Shown here: one piece after another, positions 20,621-32,458 of the stretch
Numbering within the stretch: position 1 is the stretch's first letter
How the letters are laid out: each line of letters begins with the position of its first letter
DNA from: Odobenus rosmarus divergens
Taxonomy: Eukaryota > Chordata > Mammalia > Carnivora > Odobenidae
Direction: 5' to 3'
Length of the DNA stretch: 64,000 bases
Assembly (NCBI RefSeq): GCF_000321225.1
Contig: NW_004450276.1
Span: forward strand, 111,475 to 175,474
The notes under the pieces: model-generated
The model's database searches: none
Told to the model about the DNA's origin: nothing
The model's input: the letters and a program-made list of their open reading frames with translations, nothing else
Program-made: the position numbers and the translations under genes

Positions 20621-21178
20621 ATGGATTTACCCTGAAATCATAGGAGACCTTGTGTAAATCTTGTATTGTGAAATTTGCCCGTGGTACTTACTGTTGATAC
20701 TTTTACATAAACTTATTACTTTAAATTATTTTTAATACTTTTTCTCTGTTCATAAAAATAACTGGAAATATACCACTAAAACTTTTATCCAGTTTACCTG
20801 TGAATTTGGATTTATCTTGGCTAATTGCTGACTTTATTTGGAATGCTTCTGGATATAACCATCTTGTTTTATATGTGAAATGAAGAGATTTTTTTCATAA
20901 CTTCTGGAAATTGGGATTGGGACCAACAAAAATTAAACTTAACAGTTTGTTGCTTATACACCTACTCATATTTACATTTTGAGATTTTCTGATCATTTTT
21001 CTAGGTTAGTGGATATAAAATAATCTGTACACTATTCACTTTGTAAACTTAGCTTTAATATTATCATTAGGCTAAAAAGATTGTCTTAGGCTTTTCCTTC
21101 CATATTTAGTCTGACTGCTAGCTTATAATTAATGAGCCATTAAGATCTGTTCATTAGATGATTACATAATTGAGTAGT

Positions 21179-21206
21179 GAATGGTATTAGTTGAATGGTA
21201 TTAGTT
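21179..21206. repeat. 14-base perfect tandem duplication
   Basis: GAATGGTATTAGTT occurs twice head to tail without a spacer. Confidence 0.9.
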
Positions 21207-21359
21207 GTTATTGAGTCTTATAAGAATCTTTTTGCATAATTATTAGAATATGCATTTTTATTAGTGTTCTGGATTTATTTGTTACATTCATGTTTATACT
21301 TCTTACGGATGTAATGACTTACTTTTTCCATTACTCACCCAGCATAATACTTAAGTTTT

Positions 21360-22560
21360 CTCTGAAATTTTAAAAACATAAATATTACATAAAATATAAA
21401 CCTATAACTTAACAAATTGTTGTAAAATAAATGTCCACATAATCCCCATTGAGTAAACATGTTTAAGAGAATTTACTAGCACTATGCATTTTGTTTGATC
21501 ATGAGTCCTTTCATTCCCCCAGTGGTAACCATTATTCTGACTTTCATGGCTAAATTTACTTCTTTGGTTTACTTTATATTTTTTCTATATAGGCAAGTAT
21601 TCCTAAACAATATATTTTAATTTTGCTGCTTTTGGAGCTGTATATTAATGGTAACATAGACTGTATATTCTATCATGTCTGACCTTTTCTGTGTAGCATT
21701 GTTTCTAAGATTAATGTTGCATGTATTTCAGTTAATTTATTTTCATTGCTGCATAATCCATTGTATGAATATATTGTGTTTTGTTTATATATTATGCTGG
21801 TGGTGGACATTTTTGCTTTTCATTTTGGGCTATTATAAACAACTCTATTACATGTGAAATGTCAGCTACATATTTATTTGTATACATACATCCATAATTT
21901 TTTATTGTGTTGCAAAACAGGTATCTGTTTCTGAATTTCCTATTGTGGGCAATTGGATTTTTTTCATTCTTGTACAAATATCACATTGTTTTAATTAGTA
22001 TAGCTTTGTAATAAATTACAATAATTGATAGAGGAATTCTTTCCATTTATTTTTCAAAAATATCTTGGCTACTTTTACTTTTTTTCTTTCCATATAATTT
22101 TTTTTAAGATTCTATTTATTTATTTTAGAGAGAGAGAAACGCAAGAGTGAGTGGGGGGAGGGGCAGAGGTAGAGGGAAAGAATCTCAAGCGGACTCTGCC
22201 CTGAGCACAGAGCCCAGTGCAGGGCTCGATCTTATAACCTGAGATCATGACCTGAGCCAAAACCAAGAGTTGGGCACTTAACTGACTGAGCCACCCAGGC
22301 GCCCCCCCATATAAGTTTTACATTCAGTTTGTCACACAAAACAGCCCACTGGGATTTTAATTATCATTGGAATGAATCTATAGATCAATAGTGAGTTAAT
22401 TGACATCTTTATAATACTGAGTTTTCCAATCTGTTAACATGGTATATATCTCTGTTTAGTTTAAGTGTTCTTTAGTTACTCTCATTAATATGTTTTTTTC
22501 CAAAGAGGTTTTCTATATCTTTTGTGAATTTAATATTTGTAGACTAATATTATATTCCTC
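21360..22560 (-). mobile_element. old L1 fragment, antisense, split by a SINE
   Basis: CAGTGGTAACCATTATTCTG, TTTCATTGCTGCATAATCCA, GGTGGTGGACATTTTTGC and TAGTATAGCTTTGTAATAAA are typical antisense words of old mammalian L1 3' sequence. The element is decayed. A SINE sits at 22100-22306. Confidence 0.6.
22100..22306 (-). mobile_element. old Can-SINE, antisense
   Basis: TTAAGATTCTATTTATTTAT, a GA-rich part, AGGGCTCGATCTTATAACCT and ACTGAGCCACCCAGGCGCCC. Flanks CATATAAKTTT are the probable target-site duplication. Confidence 0.9.
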
Positions 22561-22577
22561 TGTATGTACTACAGTAT

Positions 22578-22790
22578 GTGGCAATATCAGTCTGTGGTTA
22601 AGAACATGGACTCTTGAATCACATTGCCAGAGTAATCTTAGATAAGATTTTTAACCTCCTCATGCTTCTCTTTCCTCATATGGAAATGGAAAGAGTGACA
22701 AAGTTCCTCACAGAGTTGTGAGACTAAATATGTTATGCCTCTCCCAAATGTAGAACATGGTAAACATCTGATAGTCTATGAGATTTAATG
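22578..22790 (+). mobile_element. MIR SINE, sense
   Basis: GTCTGTGGTTAAGAACATGG, ACTCTTGAATCACATTGCC, a CTTTCCTCATATGGAAATGG core and GTTGTGAGACTAAATATGTT follow the MIR order. Confidence 0.8.
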
Positions 22791-23339
22791 TATATACAAA
22801 TTATTCATTCATTTCATCATTCTCTTTTAAAAATGTTTCTTTTAGATTATTAGTGGAGGTATTTTGTTGAACTCTTATAAAAAGCTTAAATTTTAAATTA
22901 TTGCATAATGTACATTTAAACTAACTTCATAACTGAATTGAATACACATCTTTATAATATTTAATATTCTAATCCAGATAGGTGCTATGTCTAGTGAAAA
23001 TTTTTACATTATTTAGTGATATATTTTAGCTCTCTACATGTAGGACCTATGCATTTCTTATTAGTGTCTTCTGTGTTATTATTTTTGCTATTGTTAACAC
23101 AATTTCTTTTCCCATGGTAATGTTTTAATTGGTTCTTACTGGTATGTTACTACTAGTATGTTATATGTAGATTATTTTTTGTATTTTGTTACTGGTTACC
23201 CTCATAATTCTCATATTCATATATCTCATACACACACACACATAATTTTTTTCCTCTTATTTCTAGTTATTTTCTCCATATCAACCAAACGGCACATCAT
23301 ACTTTTAGTTGCTTAGATATAAGTCTTGGAGTTTTTTTC

Positions 23340-24122
23340 TATTTTTCTATAATGTATTACCAGAAACTTTGTGGCTTGAAACAACGCACATTTATTTATT
23401 TATTTATTTAAAAGATTTTATTTATTTATTTTGACAGAGAAGAGAGACAGTGAGAGAGGGAACACAAGTAGGGGGAGTGGGAGAGGCAGAAGCAGGCTTC
23501 TGAGAGCAGAGAGAGCCCGATGTGGAGCTCTGTCCCAGGACCCTGGGATCTTGACCTGAGCCGAAGGTAGATGCTTAACGACTGAGAGCACCCAGGCGCC
23601 CCAGAAACAACACACATTTATTATCCCAGTTTCTGTCTAGGTACACCATTAGCTGGGTCCTCTGTCTATAGTCTCGTAAGGCTACAATCAAGGTGTCAAC
23701 TGGGGCTGTGGTCTCATGTGAAGCTCAAGGGAAGGTTCTGTTTTCAAACTGACACAGGTTGTTGGTGGAATTTAGTTCCTCATGGTCTTAGGACCAAGGG
23801 TCTTGTTTTCTTGCTGCCTAGATGCTAGAGGCCTCTGCAGGTTGTCTGTTGAAGGCTGCCCTCAACTCCTAGAGACCAGTTGCAATTCCTTGCTATGTGT
23901 TTTTCCCCAACATGGCTGCTTACTTCTTCAAAGCCATCAAAGGAGCGAGATTCCAGGAAGAAGGACACAAACTCTTATATAATATAATCATATAATCATA
24001 CCTGTTCTCTCATCTTTAACATTCTCTGATTAGAGGCAAGTCAAAGGTCCCCTGCCTACACTCAAGGGAATCATGAGTATCAGGAGGGTAGGGACCACCC
24101 CAAGAGTCTGTTCACCACAGAG
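23340..24122 (-). mobile_element. old MaLR/MER-type repeat, antisense, split by a SINE
   Basis: AACTTTGTGGCTTGAAACAA, CACACATTTATTATCCCAG, CTACAATCAAGGTGTCAACT and GGCTGCTTACTTCTTCAAAG form a familiar old LTR-like antisense pattern. I cannot fix the family. A SINE interrupts it at 23395-23603. Confidence 0.5.
23395..23603 (-). mobile_element. Can-SINE, antisense
   Basis: AAAAGATTTTATTTATTTAT, GAGAGGGAACACAAGTAGGG, CCCAGGACCCTGGGATCTTG and CACCCAGGCGCCCC. The 17-base duplication GAAACAACRCACATTTA is at 23378-23394 and 23604-23620. It carries small GAG insertions, for example GACTGAGAGCACCC in place of GACTGAGCCACCC. Confidence 0.93.
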
Positions 24123-24229
24123 CTATTCTTCTGATTAATAGATTCTTTACTAACAAAACCCTTTTTAAGCCATTATCTAATCTTATTGCTATAAGCTTAT
24201 TGCTATAGCTTTTAAAATTGGTGTATCTC

Positions 24230-24910
24230 TTTCGGTCCCTGCCTAATTTCAGCCTATTTTGTATACAATAGCCAGAGTGATCCCATTTAAAAACAAATCA
24301 GATCATGTCAATTCTATACTCACAAGGTTTCTCTTTTCAGGATAAAACCATACTCCAGTGGTTTCTTATGTCATCAGAGAAAAATCTGGAGTTATTACAA
24401 TGGCCTTAGAGAGTCCCGTGTGTTCTGGACCCCTAATATTACTTTGACCTCATCTCCTAATACTTTTCCCTTGTTTATTCCTCTTCAGTTATACTTGGCA
24501 CCTCACTCTTCAAACATGCCAGAAATGCTCTCACCTTAGGTCCTTTTTTCAAGCTGTTTGTTCTGCCAGGGACACTTTTCACTCCGATAGATCCATGGCT
24601 TGCTTCCTCATTTCTTACAGGTCTTTACTAAGTGTGTCACCTTCTCCATAAGGTCTTTCCTAACCACCTTATTTAAAATTACAGTTATCCATCCCTATTA
24701 CACCCTTGTTAAAACTCTATTCACTTTCCTGCTTTAGTTGTATCCATGCTGTGTTTTGTTTAACTCTTTATATTGTCTTCCCCTCCTCTAGTATTTTGCA
24801 TTCCATAAGGACTGGGATTTTTGTGCCTTTGTGTTCAGTGATGTATCCTGGGCGCTTCCAACAGTGGTTGGGACTTAGTAGATATTCAACCAGTATTTCT
24901 TAGAATTAAG
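24230..24910 (+). mobile_element. L2 LINE 3' end, sense
   Basis: The order CCAGAGTGATCCCATTTAAA, CAGATCATGTCAATTCTATA, TCTTTACTAAGTGTGTCACC, TAAGGTCTTTCCTAACCACC and GACTTAGTAGATATTCAACC is that of the L2 3' region. The short open frame at 24706-24903 lies inside it and is not a gene. Confidence 0.8.
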
Positions 24911-24959
24911 TAAATTGAATTTTATGTCATGGAGGAGTGGTTTCCAAATAAACAGTTTC

Positions 24960-25480
24960 ATTGTCTTCTAATAATGAACCTTATTTCCTTTCAGATTGTT
25001 TTTTTATTTTCATCTGTCTGTATTTGGCTTAAACTTCTAGAAGATGTTAAATAATAATAGGCAATTTTGCCTTCCTCATGACCTTAATGGGAATGCATTT
25101 CCTGTTTATGCTTTTAGCTCTTGCACTGAGATAAATTTGTTTTTTAAATCAAATTAAAGAAGTAACCTTTCTTTAATTTACTTAAAATTTGTTGGAGGGC
25201 AGGGAATAGAGTGTGGATGTTGAATCTTGAGTAGCTTTTAAGCATCTGGTCAGATGATTATAAGCATCTGGTCAGATGGTTCTTTTCTATTACATATTGA
25301 TGTTATGAATTACATCAGGAGATGTTTTAATATTAAACTATTCTTTTCTTCCTGGAAGGAACTGTACTTGGTCACAGTCTGCTATTCTTTTAATTTATTG
25401 CTGGGCCAAATTTGCTAAGCTTTACATTATTCCTAGTACTTGTAAGATCTTAAAAGTTCTACATCATTTGTTAAAGTTTC
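24960..25480 (-). mobile_element. old L1 ORF2-region fragment, antisense
   Basis: TAATAATAGGCAATTTTGCC, TTAATGGGAATGCATTTCCT and TGGTCACAGTCTGCTATTCT are decayed antisense L1 ORF2 words. An 18-base unit (TAAGCATCTGGTCAGATG) is directly repeated at 25239-25256 and 25261-25278. Confidence 0.55.
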
Positions 25481-26351
25481 TATTTACTCATTCTCTAATG
25501 AGGAGAATTCTGTCTGGCGTGTATTTGCTCTCAGAGTTGCTCCAGTTCACCTTGGACCATCTCATGGTACATTTAGATCCTATAGACCCCTTCTTTCCAA
25601 CATAAACCAGTAGACACTGAGGGTCAGTTTCATTTCCTGTTGACTATTTAGTAGCCTAGAAAAAGCAGAAAGGTCACTAGGTTTCCCTATACCTTCATAA
25701 CTGAAAGCCTTATTATTTAGTTGATCCTTCTTATTTTTCTAACAATATCTATCCTCCTTTTTCTTGGAGCACCTTTATATGTATCTCATGGTATTTCTTT
25801 TTGGAGAGAGATGAATTTTTTCATTATTAGCTGTTTGTAGAAGGTTCATGTTGAAGAAAAGGCAGGGTTATATTTCCAGTTAGCTGGAATTTTTCTATAG
25901 GCCTAAGTTTTGGGTGTGTGAGTGTCCCTTTTTTGTGCGGTTCCCACCTATCTTACTATGGAGGTAGTTTTGTTATTAATAATTATCTCTATAACTAATA
26001 GTTCATAAGTGATTTTTCTGACTCCTTGTTCCACCTTCCTCCTTCTACTAAGAAACATAGTAGGACCAGGGATACTCCTGGTGCTGTCTTATGTGTTCTT
26101 TTTCCGATGTTGGAAACAGAGGATAAGGTTTTCCATGTATGTTATAGCCCTAAATTTTGAGAAATTTGTTGTTTTTACTCAGGAATTTATTCTTGGCAGG
26201 GGGGAGGGGAGGAGTTATTTTGCTATGTTTTGCCTGTAATGGGCAGCCATGACATTTTTTTCTCAATTTCTATCCCTCCCCTAGCAGTATTTGTTCTATT
26301 TTTGCTGCCCTTGGCTGCCTTCAACTCACTTTGTGGCTGAAAATAAATAAA

Positions 26352-26478
26352 GAATTTCAGGCAGACTCCCCACTGAGTGTAAAGCCCAACATGGGGCTCA
26401 ATCTCATGACCCTGAGATCATGATCTGAGCTGAAACCAAGAGTCAGACACTCAACTGACTGAGCCACCCAGTTACCCC
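26352..26478 (-). mobile_element. old Can-SINE fragment, antisense, tail missing
   Basis: CATGGGGCTCAATCTCATGA, CCCTGAGATCATGATCTGAG and TGACTGAGCCACCCAGTTAC. It lacks the T-run and CT-rich part. It abuts the broken end of the L1 at 26500. Confidence 0.8.
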
Positions 26479-26499
26479 ACTGTTAACTCTTATTTAAAT

Positions 26500-29400
26500 G
26501 TCTGGTAAAATATACCCTGGGGAGCCACCTGGTCATGGACTTTTGTTTGTTGGTAGATTTTTTATTACTGATTCAATTTCTTTGCTTGTCATGGGTCTGT
26601 TCAAATTTTCTATCTCTTCCTGTTTCAGTTTTGGTAACTTGTATGTTTATAGGAATTTGTCCATTTCTTCCAGATTGCTCAATTTCTTGGCATATAATTT
26701 TTCATAATATTCTCTTAATAATTGTTTGTATTTCTTTGGTGTTGTGATTTCTCCCCTTTCATTTGTGATTTTATCTATTTGGTTTTTTTTTTTCTTTTTT
26801 TGATAAGTCTTGCTAGAGGTTTATCAATTTTATTATTTCTTTTGAAGAACCACCTCTTAATTTCATTGTTCTCTTCTGTTTTTTGTTTGTTTCTATATTG
26901 TTTATTCCTGTTCTAATCTCCATTATTTCCCTTCTTATGCTGGCTTTAGGCTTTATTTGCTGTTCCTTTTCTAGCTCCTTTAGGTGTAATGTTAGGTTGT
27001 GTATTTGAGACTTTCTTGCTTCTTGAGGTAGAACTATATTAATATATACTTCCCTCTTAGGTCTGCCTTTGCTGTGTCCCAAAAGTTCCAGACTGTCGTG
27101 TTTTCATTTTCATGTATTTTTTATTTCTTCTTTAATTTCCTGGTTAATCCATTCATTCTTTGGTAAGATGTTCTTTAACTCCATGTATTTGTGGTTTTTC
27201 CAAATTTTTTCTTGTGGTTGACTTCAGGTTTTATAGCACTGTGTTCAGAAAAGATGCATTATATGATCTCAATCTTTTTTTCTAGTTAAGGCCTAGTTAA
27301 GGCCTGTGACTCTGTATGTGATCTATTTTGGAGGATGTTCCATGTGCACTGGAAAAAAATGTGTATTCTGTTGCTTTAGGATGAAATGTTCTGAATATGT
27401 CTATTAAGTCCATCTGGTCCAGTGTGTCATTCAAAGCCATTGCTTGCTTGTTGATATTCTGCTTAGATGATCCATCCATCACTGCAAGTGGGGTGTTAAA
27501 GTCCCCTACTATTACTGTATTATTATCTGTGAGTTTCTTTATTGTGAGTTTGTTATTAATTGATTTATATATTTGGGTGCTCCCAAGTTGGGAGCTGTAA
27601 ATAGTTACAGTTGTTAGATCTTCTTGTTAGATAGACCCCTTTATTATGATATAGTGCCCTTCTTCATCTCTTGTTACAGTCTTTGGTTTAAAAATCTAGT
27701 TTGTCTGATATAATTATGACTACTCTGACTTTCTTTTGATGTCCATGATAGTTCTCCATAGATAGATGGAGATAGATAGTTCTCCATTCCATCACTTTCA
27801 ACCTGGAGGTGTCTTTAGCTCTAAAATGAGTCTCTTGTAGGCAGCATGCAGATGGATCTTTTTTTTTTTTTAATCCATCCTGATATGCTGTGTCTTTTGA
27901 TAGGAGCATTTATTACATTTACATTCAGAGTATTCAGATTATTGATAGATATGCATTTAGTGCCATTGTATTGCCTGTAAAGTCATTGTTTCTGGAGATT
28001 TTCTCTGTTCCTTTCTGGCCTTTGTTGCTTTCGGTTTTTCTTTCCCTGTCAAAGAATTCCCTTCGGTATTTTTTGTAGGGCTGGTTTTGTGTTCACGAGC
28101 TCCTTTAGTTTTTGCTTGTCTGGGAAACTGTCTCTCCTTTAATTCTGAATGACAGCCTTGCTGGATAAAATATTCTTTGCTGCAGATTTTTCCCATTCAG
28201 CAAACTGAATATATCATGCCACGTTCTTCTGGCCTGTGAGGTTTCTGTGGAGTGATCTGCTGCTAACCTGATTTGTCTTCCCTTGCTGCTTTCAGCATTC
28301 TTTCCTTATCTGTGTATTTTGCAAATTTTGCTACAATATATCTTGGTGTTGGCAGGCTTTTGTTGATTTTGATTGGAATTGTTTATGCCTCCTTGATTTG
28401 GATGTCTGTTTCTTTCCCCAGATTAGGGTAGTTTTCAGCTATAATTTGCTCAAATAAACCTTCTGCCCCTTTTTCCTTCTCTTGTTCTTCTGGGGCTCCT
28501 ATGATATGTATGTTATTATGCTTTATGGAGCCACTGAGTTCCCTAAGTCTGTATTTGTGATCCAATATTTTTCTTTACCTCTTCTTTTCAGGTTCATTAT
28601 TTTCCATAATTTTATCTTCTATATCACTTATTCATTCTTCTGCTTCTTCCATCTTTGTGTTCATTTGTGTTCATTACATATAGTCTGTTGCATCTTGGTT
28701 ATAGCATTTTTTTATTTCAGCCTGACTAGTTTTTAGGTCTTTTATCTTTGTGGTAAGGGTCTCTCTGGTTTCTTCTATGTTTTCCTCAAGTCCAGCTAGT
28801 ATCCTTATGGTTGTTGTTTTAAATTCTGGTTCAGGTATATTACTTATATCTATTTTGATTGGCTCCCTGCCCATGACCTCTTCTTGTTCTTTCTTTTGGG
28901 ATGAATTCCTCCATCTTGGCATTTTGTCTATGTCTGTCTTTTGTGTGTTAAGAAAGCTATTCCTGCTCCTAATTTCACTAGAGCTGAAGCTTTGCAGTGG
29001 CCTATGATCAGTAGACCTGGTGCATGCACGGGATTTGTGCTGGTCTTCTGGGGGAGGGCCCTGCTGCTGCTCTGGCTCTCAATCACACTTGCCCTATTAA
29101 AAAGGGGCTTGCAGAGCACAGGGGGCAGGGTGTGGTGTAAGCTACTCAAGCCTCCACTGTGTGTACTGTGCCTCTTGCTAAAGTCCTTCTGTGCTGATAG
29201 GAGGGGTGAAAATGGTGTCAGCCTGCTCTTGTTCATGGACAGAGGAGTTCACCCATCATTGTTCAGGAAGCCCTCACAGAAGAACAAACAATCTCCCCTC
29301 TGGTGTCCCTGGCTTCCGTGAGATTCCTGCCTTCACGCTGTCTGTGACCAAGCCATCTGCCTACCAGTGGCCTAGTGCTCTTGTGTTTTATCTCAGGCTT

Positions 29401-30238
29401 GCAGCTGGGTTTTAAAACTCCAAATTTTTGGGACCTGGCACTGATCCTCTGGGGGAGGGTCTCACCGAGCTGTGGCTAGTACCGGTTTGTCCCAGAAAAG
29501 CAGTTACATGATAGTTCAGGAGTTTGGAGTTTATGGTAAATGATAGTTCAGGAGTTTGGAGTTTATGGTAAAGTGTGGCAAAAAGCCCACATCCAGATTA
29601 GCTGCCCTCAGCAGACATCTCTGCTCATATGCTAATGAACAGGGCAGCTCAGTAGCACCTGCGGCTGTTTTGTCTCCTGATAGACAGTGCCGCCTCTCCC
29701 AAATGCACTCCAAGATGGGGAACTCTCTTCCATCATGACCCAGGGGATCCTCAGAGCATGCCATCAGCTCCAGGGCCTCTGCCCTCCTTCTCTACAAGAG
29801 CACTGCTATGCCCCCCAGGTTTATCCTGGCAATGGTGTGGACTTCTAAGACTTCAGAAGCTGCACTGTTTATAAAAACTTGGGATAATCAGCCCCTCTTA
29901 TTTTTGCACTCAGTGTTTTTGGGGAAGTGTGTTTGTGTAATCCCCTGTGTGCTTTCTCTCTGCCTCTCTCTCTCTCTTTTTTTTCTCTCTCTCTCATCTC
30001 TCCATGATCAGGGCTCCCTCCTCTCTTCAGCACCCACAATTCTTTTCTTCCCCAAATCACATCACCACACCTCCTACCTTCCATGATGTGGCCTCTTTTC
30101 TCCTTTAGTTGTGCAGTCTGTTCTCTCAGTCCTCAGATCAATTTCCTGGGTGTTCAGAATGATTTGATAATTATCTAGCTGTGTTCAAGGGATGAGGGAA
30201 ACATAACGTCTTCCTACTACTCCATGATTTTAACTCCT
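26500..30238 (-). mobile_element. LINE-1, antisense: 5' UTR, broken ORF1 and start of ORF2; 3' half missing
   Basis: Read on the minus strand, the element begins at 30238 (GAGGAGTTAAAATCATGG) with a 1.3-kb G+C-richer 5' UTR to about 28930. Broken ORF1 follows: a coiled-coil-like part at 28922-28674 (EENIEETRETLTTKIKDL), an RNA-binding part at 28565-28383 (NIHIIGAPEEQEKEKGAEGL) and a basic C-terminal part at 28196-27957. ORF2 then starts, with endonuclease pieces at 27909-27688 (CCLQETHFRAKDT) and 27482-27297 (HGTSSKIDHI) and a linker at 27082-26813. It stops near 26500. Reverse transcriptase and 3' UTR are absent. Stops and frameshifts make it dead. A 32-base perfect tandem duplication lies in the 5' UTR at 29508-29571. 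Confidence 0.9.
29508..29571. repeat. 32-base perfect tandem duplication in the L1 5' UTR
   Basis: The unit beginning ATGATAGTTCAGGAGTTTGG occupies 29508-29539 and again 29540-29571 with no difference. Confidence 0.95.
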
Positions 30239-30249
30239 CTTGCCATTTT

Positions 30250-31000
30250 TGACTCTTAAGAGCATCTGCCAAACATTTTTTCTCTCTATGGATGCTATTG
30301 AATAGGTAAAGCATGCACTTGCACCAAAATTCAAAAACTATAAAAGACATTCAGTGAGAAGTATGTTCCTCTGCAGTCACTCAGATCTCCTCCCCATCCC
30401 CAAAGCTAACAATTCTTACCAGTTGTTTTGTCCTTGGAGAGAGGTTCTGTGTAAAAACATATATGTATTTAGGGGCACCTACGTGACTCAGTCAGTTAAG
30501 CGTCTGACTCTTGATTTTGGCTCAGGTCCATCTCAGGGCCATGGGATTGAGCCACACATCAGCTCCACACTTAAGATTTTCTCTCTCTCCCTCTCCCCTT
30601 GCCCTTCCCTCTGCTTGTGTGCACATGCTCTCTTTTGCTTTCTCGAAATAAACAAATCTTTTTTAAATCACCCCAAAAACAAAACAAAAAAGACTCAAAT
30701 ATGTATTTATTTATATTCAGATGCTTTTCCATTTTTGTTCAAATGCTACTGCTATATACAATGCTTTGTGCCTCTCCTTTTTTACTTAATGTACTTTGGA
30801 GATAATTCTTTATCTAAACATATATAGCTGCTTTGTTCTAATATCTGCATAGTATACCACTATAAAATCTACTCCAAACATTTGAACTTCATTCTATGAG
30901 TGGACACTTAAAATTTTTTATTTACTCTTATGACCACTCAGCAATAAGTGTTCTTATAAGTATGACTTTATGCTCATGTTTGACTATAACTCTAAGATAA
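30250..31000 (-). mobile_element. old L1 3'-UTR fragment, antisense, split by a SINE
   Basis: CACCAAAATTCAAAAACTAT, TCCCCATCCCCAAAGCTAAC, TACTTTGGAGATAATTCTTT, CTGCATAGTATACCACTATA and TATGAGTGGACACTTAAAAT match the antisense 3' UTR of old L1 families. Confidence 0.7.
30473..30695 (+). mobile_element. old Can-SINE, sense
   Basis: GGGGCACCTACGTGACTCAG, TCTGACTCTTGATTTTGGCT, CATGGGATTGAGCCACACAT and CGAAATAAACAAATC, then an A-rich tail. It has the older TCTTGATTTTGGCTC diagnostic. Flanks share ATATGTATTTA. It lies 1.6 kb before exon B. Confidence 0.9.
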
Positions 31001-31129
31001 ATTAGGAAATGAGTGATTAGAAGGTAAGTTTCTTCTTGGATCTCCTGTTTCCTCAAATGCCACCTTTCAGAGAAATTGTCCCTAACTGCTCAATCTACCC
31101 TAGCCCCTGCTGTTACCTTCACATTGTCT

Positions 31130-32000
31130 TTTTTATATACTTTTTTATCATAGAATTTTTGAACATATAAAAAGTAGAAAGAGCAATAATATAATGAAAG
31201 TTCATGTACCTTGTTTTTATCAATTATCAGTATTTTCCAATCTTGTTTTAGCTCTCTCTCACTCCCATACACACTTTTTTCTTAAGTACCTTAAAGCAAA
31301 TTCCAGATATGCCATTTTACCTATGAACAGTTCAGTATGTATCTCTAACATATAAGACCTGTTTATAAAAAAAAAAAAGGATTACCACTTTGTCATTGTT
31401 ACAGCTAACTTAACACCATTTTCCTGATCTCCTCTAGTACCTATCCCATATTTTCCTGTGTAATTCAAAAATGCACTTTACAGTTTTTGCTTGAATCACA
31501 GTCAGAACAAAATCTTCACATTTGCTTTTAATTTATAAATTACCTTATCTGTTTTTCATATTTTTTCCCCAGAAGAAATAATATATAATGATGTGTGGGA
31601 TTTTCCAAATTATTGATTTGGTTGACTCTTTCCTCCTGTGGTCATCTTTTTTAACATATTTCTCTGATTTTTGTATTTCCTGTAAACTGATAGTGTAATG
31701 TGTAGTAATTGTTGGTTAGTTTCAGGTTCAGTTTTCTTGGCAAGAATATTTCATAGATTGTGCAATGAACATCCTCTTGTATCACAATGGGAGCCACATG
31801 ATTTCCACTTATCTTTCTTTTAGCAATGTTGAGAGACAGGTGGAAATCATGCATGTTTAGAGAGAGAGATCAGTGTGTTTTGGTATTCTCAGCTTTATTT
31901 GACAATTATAAAGTCAGCCATTGACATTTCACCTAGTGAACATTTTCTGGATTGGTAGCAAAATGATTCTGTCATTCCTTATGTAATTAATTGTTGATAA
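31130..32000 (-). mobile_element. probable old L1-type fragment, antisense
   Basis: AAAGTAGAAAGAGCAATAAT, GCAAATTCCAGATATGCCAT, TCAGTATGTATCTCTAACAT and TCCTGTAAACTGATAGTGTA form a recognisable but decayed old repeat. I take it as an antisense L1 fragment but am not certain of the family. Confidence 0.5.
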
Positions 32001-32335
32001 AAAGTGGAAGCAATTTGCATTTTTTATGGATTTGCTAATGTTCCCTATATAATTTTTAAATTAGTTGTGAGAACTTACTAGTCCTAGATTTAGATAATTT
32101 GTTTTAGAAAAACTGGGTTAGAAATTGCCCATGGTCTTTAAATAATATGCCAAAGAGAAAAACTTTTGAAGTCTACTACTAATCAAAATTATTACAAATG
32201 TATCTGAAGTAACTGTGATATTTCTCATAAAATTTGTATTTCCATGTGTAGGTATTACTTTGAGACACCAAGAAAGTTTCTAAACTTTTAGAATATATTT
32301 TATAAAATCTGTTTTTATTGTTTCTGTTTATATAG

Positions 32336-32458
32336 GTTATTAAGTGTGGTATGCTGTGATCTAGACACTCTTCTCCTACTAGAGGCTCAGTATCAAGTAT
32401 CTGAAATGTTACTAAATGCTCAAGAAGAAAATATCTTAGAGACCTCTGAAAGCCACAG
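32336..32458 (+). CDS. TBC1D32: internal exon B of the same gene, probably TBC1D32
   Basis: A 123-base exon between the acceptor TTTCTGTTTATATAG and the donor CAG|GTAAAA. Its first base completes the arginine codon begun in exon A. It then reads LLSVVCCDLD-TLLLLEAQYQ-VSEMLLNAQE-ENILETSESH, and its last two bases start a further arginine codon finished in exon C. The first half is strongly hydrophobic with adjacent cysteines, followed by an acidic stretch, as in a helical-repeat scaffold. It is symmetric (phase 2 on both sides, 41 codons), so skipping it would keep the frame. No frameshift or stop is present. The identification with TBC1D32 rests on recall of the human protein. Confidence 0.78.

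Larger units (their letters stand above)
4628..32335 (+). other. TBC1D32: intron A-B (27.7 kb), repeat-rich
   Basis: Bounded by GTAAGG and TTTATATAG. It contains the SINE, L1, L2, MIR and ERVL copies listed separately. In the stretches between them (4890-5800, 6655-7040, 8990-9560, 12140-12730, 13340-14225, 17040-17970, 20630-21175, 25500-26350) I see no exon, RNA gene or repeat that I can name. Confidence 0.7.

Noticed and set aside
28941..29321. 126-codon plus-strand frame with a G+C-richer composition
   Set aside because: It lies on the antisense strand of an L1 5' UTR. The composition comes from that UTR, and I see no conserved motif or splice context.
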